A DNA stretch of 64,000 bases, from contig NZ_CP064187.1 of the NCBI RefSeq assembly GCF_015353075.1, positions 2,728,001 through 2,792,000 of the forward strand. The letters are read 5' to 3'. Below, in pieces: positions 42,901 to 51,984 of the stretch (position 1 is its first letter; every line of letters starts with the position of its first letter). A model generated the notes under the pieces. The model did no database searches. It had not been told where the DNA came from and saw only the letters and a list, made by a program, of their open reading frames with translations. The translations under genes were made by a program, and so were the position numbers. The DNA is from Rhizobium sp. 007 (GTDB lineage: Bacteria > Pseudomonadota > Alphaproteobacteria > Rhizobiales > Rhizobiaceae).

Positions 42901-44316
42901 TTAAGGCTTGCCCGCCATCTGGTTCATCGGCAGGAGCTTCATGACCTTTTCGAAGTCGATCGAACCTAGGCCGAAATTGCGGTCCTGTAAATCTTTCAGC
43001 CGCTTTGCCGTCACAGTGACGGCATGGCTAATCTGCTCATCCGTGTGATTGCAGGTGATGAAGAAACGCAGCCGGGCCATGCCTTCCGGAACTGCCGGAT
43101 GGATGATCGGCAGCGCGTTTACGCCCTCTTCGAGAAGATCGTTGGAAAGCTGCACGGCGCGAACGGAATCCCCAACGATCACCGGAACAACGGAATAGCC
43201 GGTCGCAAGCCCGGTATCGAGACCGGCTTCCTTCGCAAGCTTGAGGAAGAGCGCGCCGTTGCGCCGCAGCCGGGCGGTACGCTCCGGCTCTTTCGTCAAT
43301 ATTTCCAGCCCGGTCAATGCCGCAGCCGCCAGTACCGGCGCCAGGCCGACGCTATAGACGAAGCCGCCGGCCTCCGCCTTCAAGACGTCCGCCAAAGCCT
43401 GGCTTCCGGCTATGTAGCCGCCGCAGCTCGATGTGGTCTTTGAAAGCGTTCCCATCCAGATGTCGACGTCATGTGGATCGATGCCGTAATGTTCGAAGCT
43501 GCCGCGACCGGTTTCTCCAAGGACGCCGAGAGCGTGCGCCTCATCGACCATCAGCCAGAAGCCGTAACGCGACCTCAGCTCGACCAGTGCCGGCAGGTCG
43601 GCGATATCGCCATCCATCGAGTAAACGCCTTCAACGATCACCAGGATACGCCGGAAGTCGGAGGACAGAGACTTCAGAACGGATTCGAGGTTCTCGACGT
43701 CATTGTGCTTGAAGAGACGGCGCGTCGCGCCTGACTGCTTGATCCCGGCAAGCGCACTGTTATGGATGAACTCGTCATGGATCACGAGATCCTGCGGGCC
43801 CATCAGACAGCTGATCGCAGCAACATTGGTCAGGTAGCCGCTGACGAAGCAGACGGCAGCGTCGACGCCGTAGACCTTGGCAAGAGCACGTTCAAGTTCG
43901 ACATGCACGGGCCGCTCTCCGGCAACCAGCCGGCTTGCTGATGCAGAAATGCCAAAGCGATCTATCGCCTCTTTTGCCCGCTGGTTGACGAGCGGGTCGG
44001 TATTGGTTGCGAGGTAGTCATAGGAGGCAAAGTTTGCGAATTCCCGGCCGGCCATGACAGTCGTTGCACCTGCCGCCTTGTCATGAGATCGGTAGAAGGG
44101 GTTGCCGATGCCAGCCATCTGCGCCCCGATCTTCTGGGTCATCACCCGCTGATATTCCGGCAGTTCGTCGAATCGTGTCACCTGGCGAACCGGCGGCTGA
44201 GGGTGGCGGTTCATCCGGGCTGCCCGGTTTCTGCCGGACGACTCGTTGGCGTGCCGCATCTGATCGAGCAGTCCCGTTTTCCGGTCCTGCGCCTTGCCGT
44301 CTGGACTGTCCGTCAT
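42901..44316 (-). CDS. rkpG: RkpG, PLP-dependent alpha-oxoamine synthase
   Basis: The 471-residue protein is of the AONS/KBL/SPT/HemA family. It has S-A-S-A-S-R-L near 124-130, V-D-E-A-H-A-L-G-V-L-G (257-267) and T-L-S-K-T-T-S-S-C-G-G-Y with the PLP lysine at about 293. These enzymes condense an amino acid with an acyl thioester and release CO2. It starts one base after the rkpA stop, so the acyl donor is likely made on RkpA's ACP. It could give a 3-keto-sphinganine-like amino lipid, to be reduced by RkpH. Older rkp literature calls it an acyltransferase. Confidence 0.86.
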   Translation of the reverse strand: MTDSPDGKAQDRKTGLLDQMRHANESSGRNRAARMNRHPQPPVRQVTRFDELPEYQRVMTQKIGAQMAGIGNPFYRSHDKAAGATTVMAGREFANFASYDYLATNTDPLVNQRAKEAIDRFGISASASRLVAGERPVHVELERALAKVYGVDAAVCFVSGYLTNVAAISCLMGPQDLVIHDEFIHNSALAGIKQSGATRRLFKHNDVENLESVLKSLSSDFRRILVIVEGVYSMDGDIADLPALVELRSRYGFWLMVDEAHALGVLGETGRGSFEHYGIDPHDVDIWMGTLSKTTSSCGGYIAGSQALADVLKAEAGGFVYSVGLAPVLAAAALTGLEILTKEPERTARLRRNGALFLKLAKEAGLDTGLATGYSVVPVIVGDSVRAVQLSNDLLEEGVNALPIIHPAVPEGMARLRFFITCNHTDEQISHAVTVTAKRLKDLQDRNFGLGSIDFEKVMKLLPMNQMAGKP

Positions 44317-44317
44317 T

Positions 44318-47300
44318 TCACATTGCCGCTTTCTGAACCGTGCCAGAATGACTCTGGATCAGCTGGCTGACAACCTGCTCGGCTTCGCCTGCTCCCTCGT
44401 TTCCACCGCTACGGCTGGCCACGCGCTCCCGCAGACGAGCCACAACATCGCCGATGGTCGTGCCATCGCTGATACCGCTCAGCGGTATGTCGAAACCGGT
44501 CTTCTGTTGGAAGCTCATGCCGAGTTCCATCGCCATCAGGCTGTCGAGCCCGATATCCTTCAGCACTTTTTCCGGTGTGATCCCATCTTCGGTGATACGC
44601 AGGATCGCTGCGATTTCGGCAGCGACCAGCTTATGGAGAAGGGCCTGCGCTTCATCTGCAGACTTGCCGGCGATCATCGCCTCGAGATCGATGGTTTCGT
44701 TGTCATTGGTCGCCTGGCTGCTTCCTGCCTGGCGCATGATCGTCTCGAAGAGCGACTTTCCGGCAATTGGAAGAAGCCGCGCCGCGCTCCAGTCGACCTC
44801 GGCGATCATGACGGTCGCACCCTCGATGCGGCCCTGATCGGCAAGCATGTAGCGCTCGACCTGCTCCAGCGCATCGCCCGCTTTCAATGCCGACTTGCCG
44901 ATGCGCTTCGAAAGCACCTCGTTCACCTCGGCGTTACGCGCCAGGTAGCCCTTGTCTGCAATCGCGCCGAAGCCGACCGCCAGACCGGCAAGTCCGGCTG
45001 CGCGGCGTTGGCGCGCCAGACCTTCGAGGTAGCCGTTGGCTGCGACATAGTTCGCCTGCCCTGGATTGCCGAGCATCGTCGTCGCGGACGAGAACAGCAG
45101 GAAGAGATCGAGGTCGTCATCTGCCGTCAACCGGTGGAGGATTTCCGCGCCCTTGACCTTGACGTCGACGACGGGCCGGTTGCGTTCTGCGGTGAGGTTC
45201 GAAAGCAGGGCATCGTCAAGCACCATGGCTGCATGGACGATGCCCTTCAGCGGCGCCTTGGTGCGCAATTCGCCAAGCAGGGCGGCGACCGCCTTCTCCT
45301 CAGTAATGTCGCAAGCATGCACGCTTGCCGTGACGCCCTTCTTTGTCCATTCGGTGATCGCCTTGCGGGTCTCGTCGTCGGCAACGCCCTTGCGCGAACA
45401 AAGCGCGATCTTCCGGGCGCCCTTCGAAACCAGCCAGTTTGCGGTCGCAAGGCCGAAGCCGCCGATACCGCCTGCCACTAGGAAGATGCCATCGGACTCG
45501 AAATGAAGCGCCTTGCCGGGCGCCGGAAGGACCTTGTCCTTGCCGATGACCGGGGGACGGACGACTATCTTGCCAATGTGGCCGGCATTCTGCATGAGAC
45601 GGAATGCGCTGCTGATCTCGTCATAACCGAAAGCGCGATAAGGGATCGGCACCAGCTTTCCGGCGGAGAACAACTCTCCGATTTCGGTGAATATCCGCTT
45701 CGTGAGTTCCGGCACATTGACGAGAAGCTGGTCGGCATCGATGCCGAAATAGCTGATATTGCGGCGGAAAGGCCGGAGCCCGATCTTGCGGTCGGAATAA
45801 TAGTCGCGCTTTCCAAGTTCAAGGAAGCGCCCGAACGGCTTCACGAGTTCCAGGCTACGTTCCATGGCTTCGGAGAAGAGCGAATTGAGAACGAGATCCA
45901 CACCGGCACCATCGGTAATCCGGCGGATATCGGTCACGAAGTCCAGGGAGCGCGAATCGAAGACATGATCGGCGCCGAGCGTTTCCAGGAAGCGACGCTT
46001 CTCAAGCGTTCCCGCCGTGGCAATGACCGTGGCACCCTTCAGCTTTGCGATCTGCAGGGCAGCCAGGCCGACACCGCCTGCGGCACCATGGATCAGGATC
46101 GTCTCGCCGGGCTGAATGCGGGCGAGCTCGACCATGGCGTAATAGGCCGTGAGGAACGCGACCGGCACAGTTGCTGCGGCGACCGTATCCATCCGTTCGG
46201 GTAGCCTGGTGACACCATCCCGGCGAACCCTCACATGCGTCGAGAAGGCGGCCGGGCCGATGCCCATCACCTTGTCCCCAGGCCTCAGATCACTGACGCC
46301 CATGCCCGTTTCGACAACACGTCCGGCAAACTCCATGCCGATCGTGGCGCCAGCAAAGCCGTCCTCCAGTGCTTCTTCGGGGAGCAGGCCCATAGCCCAC
46401 ATGACGTCGCGGAAGTTGAGACCCGTTGCCTCGACGGCAACGACGATCTCACCGTCGGCAGCAGACGGTACGTCACATGCTTCCCAGGCAACACTGTCGA
46501 GTCGTCCGGCCGAATGCTGGCGGATCGTGGCAGCGGCATAGCCGTCGGTCATCCGGGCAGAGGACGCTGAAGGCCCGGTAACAGCGCGAAGTTCACGGAC
46601 CTCGCCGGTTGCCGGGTCGAGCATCCATTCGCGGTTTGCCCCATGTGATGCGAAAATCGAATTCACGATGCCGGAAACACGCCGATCGCCGGGTTCCCCA
46701 TCGAGCATGTGGACGTCCAGGAATTCATACTCGTTCTGCAGGACGCGGGCAAAGGCCCAAAGCCCGGAGTTTGCGCCGTCGGTCCCCTCACCGGAAAGCG
46801 GCGAGCCGCCGGGCGCGATGAGAAGAAGCTGCGGACGGCTGTTTGCGGCAGCCTCGCCGGATTGCATGTAGGCGGCAAGCGCTTCTGCGAAAGACGCAAA
46901 TGTAACGAGCCGATCCTGTGACAGCTTCGATGGGTCTTCCTTCGATGCGCGCTCGGCATAATAGACCGCGCGCACCGGCTGGCCCGCAAATTTGGAGAAG
47001 GCTTCAGCATAAGCCGACTTCGGCTCCTCCGCCGCAACGGATATTGTTGCCAGCCCGCCGAAGTCCGAGGCGTGGCTTGAGCCTTCGCCGATCACAAATA
47101 GCGGGCCATTACCGGCCTCGGCGGCCAGTGGTTCTTCGCTTACCACCTTCGGCTGCGCGATCAGCGAAACGAGCCTGCCTTCCGGATACTCGGCTTCGTC
47201 GACCTTTGCGTCCGCAAATCCGAGCGAATGTGCAAGATCCTCAATCTGCCGGGCGGTTCCGAGCTTTCCGATCGGAAATTCCGGAGACTGGCTGCCTGCA

Positions 47301-50300
47301 AACCAGCCGTCCGACAGGCCGAATACGAAGTCGTTGAAAGCGGAAGGCGCACGATCGGCAAGGACGAGCGTCGCACCGTGAGCAGCTGCCTTGCGCACGA
47401 CAGCCTGGAGCGCCTCGTCGCTGGAAAGATACTGCTGGCTCTGATCGCCCGCAACGACAACCAGATCGGCCGCGGCCTGATCGCCGAGCTTATCGGGGTC
47501 TGCGACAATGACATGCGCACTGTCTTCGAAGGCGAGTTCCAGCGTGCGCCGGATATTTTCACGCGGGTCGGCAATGACCAGCAAAGCGCCGTGTTCGGCT
47601 GCTGCCAGGGCAAGCTTGCGGCTGAAGGCGGTCGAGATAGACCCAACTTCCAGAATCCGACGGATGCCGCCTTTCTTCGCTTTCAGCACACCATCGACCA
47701 TGCCGCTTACGACAGAAAGGCGGTGCAAGCTCAAGGGCGAATGGACGAGAACATGCTCCAGCGTCGCTTCGCTGACCGACTTCGAAGAAGCAATGTCGTT
47801 GCCCTGCTTGAGGGTGGCGATTTTCTCGAGAGCGTCGCGATGCGCATCGTTGATGAGGACGGCTTCCGCGATGCGGCCGGCATCTTCACCATAGAGTTCC
47901 CGCAGAACCTCCTGGACCGGCGGCAGCGTGAATTCAGTCGCAACGGTCCATTTTGCATCATCGGACGAGGCAATGCCCGCGTCTTCAAGGCTGAAGAGGC
48001 AGCTGGTGAGGAAGGATCTGAATGCGGCATCGCCGGGAAGGCTACCAATCGTAATCGAGCCATCCTTTGCCGCGAGCGCAAGCGCGATCTCGTGGCATGC
48101 GCGATAGACGGCGGCGTCGAGCAGAAGGGTTGCGTTATTCAGCGCAACGTCCAGGGGGCCAGCAATGACCGGAAGCGCATGAATGTCGGATGTCGCGGCA
48201 AAAAGCGCGGACGGGACGCTCTCATAGTGAAAGGCGACGGAATCCAGCGTGTGGTGACGCCTCAGATACGTCCGGCGGAAGCGGCAATCGTCGAATGCCG
48301 CAACCTGCGTGCCGGCATCGTCGAACATCCGGAAACGCACCTTGATCGAATTCTGGCTGAACCGATCGATCCCGATCGTCGCCTTGACGACCGGGCGTTC
48401 AGAACGCCTGACGCGAACGGAGCCGAAGCGCACAGGGATATAGGGCGCGCCTGCCTGATCGCCGGATAGCTGATCGAAAAGCGCCACCAGACCGTGAAAC
48501 GCTGCATCGACCGACATCGGATTCAGATTGTAGCTCAGGTAAGGGTGTGCAGGTTTTTGTGCCGTCTTGAGATCGACCTCTATCAGACCGTGCCCGAAAG
48601 CGACGGCCTTCGACAACAACCTGAAATGCGGACCATATTGCAGGCCGAAGCGCTCAGCTGTCTCATATGTCTTTTCGGCCGTCAGAACCGATTTGACTTC
48701 GCCGGCGACGGGGGCTGCGCGCTCGTCGGCCACAGCATCGATCGTCTTGCGCACCCGGGCTACGGCATGAACGGTCCAGTCGTCATTGCTCAGCCGTTCA
48801 CGCGAGCGGATTTCGATGTTGCCGGTTTCGGGAGAAAGGACCGTCGAAAGTTCGGCGATACGATCTTGCCGCAATTCCAGCGGCCGGACGATCTCCAGAT
48901 TTCCGAGTTCGACCTCGTCCGTATCATAATATTGCTGCGCAGCCGTTACGGCGATCTCGATAAAGCCGCTGCCAGGCATGATCGCCTTTGAATCCACGAC
49001 ATGCTCTGCAAGGTCTGGCAGCAGGTTGGCGTCGACATGGTTCTTCCAGCTCGATGCGTTCGGATCGGTTCGCCACCCGAGCAGCGTATAAGGCACACGC
49101 TGATCGCGGCCAAAGATGTCGATCTCGTCGCTCGTCGGCTGCGGGCGCAACTCGATTTTCTCGAACGGCAGCGGAGGAAGTTGAATGAAGGCGTTGCGAC
49201 CGGCGGCGTTGCGTGAGCGAAGCGGCGATACGCCATGAGCCACAGCACGCGCGAAGGACTGCGCGACCGGATCGCGGCCGGTTACGCTTTCACGTGCAAG
49301 CGTCGGGATTACGGCCGCTTGATGCGAAATGTTCTTGGCGTTGTCCGTCACATAGTTCGAAAGAATCGGGCGGGGCGAGATTTCGATGAAAAGGTTGCAA
49401 CCCATTTCCATCGCGGCTTCACAAGCGTCCTTGAACAGCACCGGATCGCGCACGTTGCGCCACCAATAAGCCGTGTCCAGCGTCTGCCCATCAGCATGGC
49501 GGCCCGTGACGGTGGAAATGAACGTGCCGACGCCGGCATCTGGCTCAAGATCCGGCAGATCGTCGAAGAATGCATCTTTCGCCCGATCGATGATCGGATG
49601 ATGGAACGGATAATTAATATCGAGCACATGCGCCACGATCTGCGCCTTGCGGGCGGCGTCGCGGAAGGCTTGAACCTCGTCTGATGGGCCGGAAATCGTC
49701 ACTGAATTCGGCGCGTTGATGGCTGCGATGCAGATATTGTCGAAGCCGTTCGCATTTGCGAAAGCAAGCGCGGCATCCGCGCTCATGACGACCGCTGCCA
49801 TCTTGCCTTCGCCGGCGAGCAGGTCCTGATGCTGCGAACGCTTGGCGACGATTGCCACAGCTTCTGCGGCCGTCAGCACCTTGGCGGCGTAGGCAGCGGC
49901 AATTTCGCCGACTGAGTGACCAAAAACCGCATCGGGTCTCAGGCCCTGCGCCGAAAGACAGTCGGTCAACGCCGCCTGCACCGCAAACAGCATCGGCTGA
50001 GCGATCTTGGTGTCTGCGAGCCGCTCCGGCAGGTCTTTGGAAAAAAGCAGATCAGTCAGCTTTTCGCCGAGATAATATTCAAAGAGCGCGCTGAAGGACT
50101 GGAAGCATTGGCGGAAATGCGCGTTTTCGCGATAGGCATCCACGCCCATGCCCGGCCATTGAGAGCCGTTTCCAGCAAAGACAAATGCTACCCGCACGCC
50201 TTGACCAGGAACCTCGCCATGCTCGCCAGCCGTCGGCTCGCCTGCCAGATGAGCGCTGATTGCGGCCAGCACTCCGTCGCTGTCTTTCGCTTTGACAGCA

Positions 50301-51760
50301 AAACGGTGGCGCATTGCCTCACGGTTCGCCACCGCCGAAGCGACAAGCTGGCGCGCCTCTCTGGTCTCGGCCTGCTCCAGACGCTGCTTATAGTTATCAA
50401 GCAGGCCCTCAAGTGCCGAGGCGCTATGGGCGCTTGCCATGAAGATGACGCGATCACCCTTTGCTTGCGGCTCAGGCGGTGCGACAGGATCCGGATCGCT
50501 GATCACGACATGGGCGTTCGTGCCGCCAAAGCCGAACGAGTTTACGCCTGCAAAGCGCGGGGTTTTCGCAGGCATTAGCTCGATCGGAGACGTGTTGACG
50601 CGAACGTTCAGATCCTCGAAATCGATGTCTTCGTTGGTCCGCTCGATATGAAGCGTTGCCGGCAGGAAATTGTTTTCAAGCGCAATGACTGCCTTAAGGA
50701 GACCGAAGAGGCCGGAGGCTGGTTCGGTATGACCGATATTCGATTTGATGGAGCCGATCGGAACTGGCGCGCGGCGGTTCTTGCCGATGACGTTGCCGAT
50801 GGCCCAGACTTCAGCGGGGTCGCCGACGCGCGTGCCGGTACCATGGCCTTCTATGAAGGCGATGCGGTTCACATCGATATTGGCGCCTTCATAAACCGAC
50901 TTCAGGAGGGCAGCCTGCGCCTCCCGCGACGGCAAGGAAATGCCATTGGTACGCCCTGAAGAATTGACGCCGGTTGCATGAAGGCGGGCGTAGCTGCGGT
51001 CCCTTTCGCGCAGAGCCTTGTCGGTGCGGCGAAGCACCAGCACGACGCCCCCTTCGGCGCGCACATAGCCATGGCCATTCGTGTCATAGGCTCGGCACAG
51101 GCCTTCGGGCGACAGCATACGCGCCTGCGCAAAACCGACGAAGGAAAGCGGATGCGCCAAAAGATTGATCCCGCCCACGATCGCCGTATCGATGTCGCCG
51201 CGATCAAGCGCGCGGACGGCTTGGTCGAGCGCCACCAGCGACGACGAACAGGCGGTGTCGATCGTCATGCTTGGACCGCGCAGCCCGAAGATATGCGAGA
51301 TACGGTTCGAAACGATCGAAAGCGTGTTGCCCGTCATGAAATAAGGGCTGCCGGTCGCCGGATCCTCGACGGCAAGGTTGCCGTTATCGAGGCTGGATGC
51401 ACCGACATAGACGCCCACCTGCTCGCTACTCAGGGAAGCTGCAGGAAGATTGGCGTCCTCAAGCGCACGCCACACAAGGCCCAGCAGTATCCGCTGCTGC
51501 GGATCCATCTGCATCGCTTCGCGCTGGGAAAGACCGAAGACTGCCGGATCGAAATGATAGACGTCAGTAAGAACGCCGGCGGCGAACGTGTAGGTCTTGC
51601 CCTGGATGCCTTGATGCGGGTGCCAGTAGCGGGCGAGCTGCCAGCGCTCGGCCGGGATTTCGCTGACGGTGCACTTCCCATCCTCGAGAATTTGCCGCAG
51701 TTCATCCACTGAAGAAGCGCCTGGAGCAACGCTTGCGCGCCCAATAATCTCAATCGTCAT
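44318..51760 (-). CDS. rkpA: RkpA, reducing type I polyketide/fatty-acid synthase
   Basis: About 2,480 residues, start ATG 51760. Domain order: KS (1-425) with C173 in D-T-A-C-S-S-S-L, H308 in E-G-H-G-T-G-T and H346 in N-I-G-H-T-E-P; AT (525-830) with S618 in G-H-S-V-G-E; DH (890-1170) with H922 followed by P-G-S-G-F; a methyltransferase-like region (about 1330-1500) whose G-S-I-S replaces the usual catalytic glycine-rich loop; ER (1750-2060) with H-G-A-A-G-G-V-G; KR (2090-2270) with G-G-I-G-G-F-G and an S/Y pair; ACP with D-S-L serine near 2409. A full reducing loop fits a saturated long-chain acyl product. No thioesterase is present; RkpG is the likely off-loader. Confidence 0.93.
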   Translation of the reverse strand: MTIEIIGRASVAPGASSVDELRQILEDGKCTVSEIPAERWQLARYWHPHQGIQGKTYTFAAGVLTDVYHFDPAVFGLSQREAMQMDPQQRILLGLVWRALEDANLPAASLSSEQVGVYVGASSLDNGNLAVEDPATGSPYFMTGNTLSIVSNRISHIFGLRGPSMTIDTACSSSLVALDQAVRALDRGDIDTAIVGGINLLAHPLSFVGFAQARMLSPEGLCRAYDTNGHGYVRAEGGVVLVLRRTDKALRERDRSYARLHATGVNSSGRTNGISLPSREAQAALLKSVYEGANIDVNRIAFIEGHGTGTRVGDPAEVWAIGNVIGKNRRAPVPIGSIKSNIGHTEPASGLFGLLKAVIALENNFLPATLHIERTNEDIDFEDLNVRVNTSPIELMPAKTPRFAGVNSFGFGGTNAHVVISDPDPVAPPEPQAKGDRVIFMASAHSASALEGLLDNYKQRLEQAETREARQLVASAVANREAMRHRFAVKAKDSDGVLAAISAHLAGEPTAGEHGEVPGQGVRVAFVFAGNGSQWPGMGVDAYRENAHFRQCFQSFSALFEYYLGEKLTDLLFSKDLPERLADTKIAQPMLFAVQAALTDCLSAQGLRPDAVFGHSVGEIAAAYAAKVLTAAEAVAIVAKRSQHQDLLAGEGKMAAVVMSADAALAFANANGFDNICIAAINAPNSVTISGPSDEVQAFRDAARKAQIVAHVLDINYPFHHPIIDRAKDAFFDDLPDLEPDAGVGTFISTVTGRHADGQTLDTAYWWRNVRDPVLFKDACEAAMEMGCNLFIEISPRPILSNYVTDNAKNISHQAAVIPTLARESVTGRDPVAQSFARAVAHGVSPLRSRNAAGRNAFIQLPPLPFEKIELRPQPTSDEIDIFGRDQRVPYTLLGWRTDPNASSWKNHVDANLLPDLAEHVVDSKAIMPGSGFIEIAVTAAQQYYDTDEVELGNLEIVRPLELRQDRIAELSTVLSPETGNIEIRSRERLSNDDWTVHAVARVRKTIDAVADERAAPVAGEVKSVLTAEKTYETAERFGLQYGPHFRLLSKAVAFGHGLIEVDLKTAQKPAHPYLSYNLNPMSVDAAFHGLVALFDQLSGDQAGAPYIPVRFGSVRVRRSERPVVKATIGIDRFSQNSIKVRFRMFDDAGTQVAAFDDCRFRRTYLRRHHTLDSVAFHYESVPSALFAATSDIHALPVIAGPLDVALNNATLLLDAAVYRACHEIALALAAKDGSITIGSLPGDAAFRSFLTSCLFSLEDAGIASSDDAKWTVATEFTLPPVQEVLRELYGEDAGRIAEAVLINDAHRDALEKIATLKQGNDIASSKSVSEATLEHVLVHSPLSLHRLSVVSGMVDGVLKAKKGGIRRILEVGSISTAFSRKLALAAAEHGALLVIADPRENIRRTLELAFEDSAHVIVADPDKLGDQAAADLVVVAGDQSQQYLSSDEALQAVVRKAAAHGATLVLADRAPSAFNDFVFGLSDGWFAGSQSPEFPIGKLGTARQIEDLAHSLGFADAKVDEAEYPEGRLVSLIAQPKVVSEEPLAAEAGNGPLFVIGEGSSHASDFGGLATISVAAEEPKSAYAEAFSKFAGQPVRAVYYAERASKEDPSKLSQDRLVTFASFAEALAAYMQSGEAAANSRPQLLLIAPGGSPLSGEGTDGANSGLWAFARVLQNEYEFLDVHMLDGEPGDRRVSGIVNSIFASHGANREWMLDPATGEVRELRAVTGPSASSARMTDGYAAATIRQHSAGRLDSVAWEACDVPSAADGEIVVAVEATGLNFRDVMWAMGLLPEEALEDGFAGATIGMEFAGRVVETGMGVSDLRPGDKVMGIGPAAFSTHVRVRRDGVTRLPERMDTVAAATVPVAFLTAYYAMVELARIQPGETILIHGAAGGVGLAALQIAKLKGATVIATAGTLEKRRFLETLGADHVFDSRSLDFVTDIRRITDGAGVDLVLNSLFSEAMERSLELVKPFGRFLELGKRDYYSDRKIGLRPFRRNISYFGIDADQLLVNVPELTKRIFTEIGELFSAGKLVPIPYRAFGYDEISSAFRLMQNAGHIGKIVVRPPVIGKDKVLPAPGKALHFESDGIFLVAGGIGGFGLATANWLVSKGARKIALCSRKGVADDETRKAITEWTKKGVTASVHACDITEEKAVAALLGELRTKAPLKGIVHAAMVLDDALLSNLTAERNRPVVDVKVKGAEILHRLTADDDLDLFLLFSSATTMLGNPGQANYVAANGYLEGLARQRRAAGLAGLAVGFGAIADKGYLARNAEVNEVLSKRIGKSALKAGDALEQVERYMLADQGRIEGATVMIAEVDWSAARLLPIAGKSLFETIMRQAGSSQATNDNETIDLEAMIAGKSADEAQALLHKLVAAEIAAILRITEDGITPEKVLKDIGLDSLMAMELGMSFQQKTGFDIPLSGISDGTTIGDVVARLRERVASRSGGNEGAGEAEQVVSQLIQSHSGTVQKAAM

Positions 51761-51868
51761 GTTCACCCGGTGTCGTTATAGCGGTAGGCGGCAGAGGGTG
51801 GCTGTCAATGCCAGCTAAAGTTCACATCATAAAAGATACGGCTTGTCATCCGAAAAAGTGGCATCTGT

Positions 51869-51899
51869 GGTTGTATTCCCATAACTTTCAATAACAACC
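51869..51899. promoter_or_regulatory. Inverted repeat upstream of rkpA
   Basis: GGTTGT (51869-51874) and ACAACC (51894-51899) are inverted copies, with near-matching flanks (GGTTGTATT and ATAACAACC), in the 218-base region between the rkpU terminator and the rkpA start. It lies about 110 bases upstream of the start and is a candidate regulator site. Confidence 0.35.
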
Positions 51900-51909
51900 G
51901 TAACCGATT

Positions 51910-51955
51910 GTAAACAAAGGAAGGAGCACCATCATTTCCTGATGGAGCCCCTTCC
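51910..51955 (-). terminator. Intrinsic terminator after rkpU
   Basis: On the minus strand a long hairpin (51955 to 51919; arms GGAAGG and CCTTCC outside, CCATCA and TGATGG inside, 14 of 16 positions paired, 5-base loop) is followed by TTTGTTTAC. It lies 30 bases past the rkpU stop, so rkpU is transcribed separately from rkpAGHIJ, and rkpA must have its own promoter. Confidence 0.75.
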
Positions 51956-51984
51956 AAAAGCATAGCAACAATCAGAAACTAGAT

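Noticed and set aside
44294..48469. Several long plus-strand frames opposite rkpA
   Set aside because: Antisense shadows of the PKS; the minus strand has all catalytic motifs.
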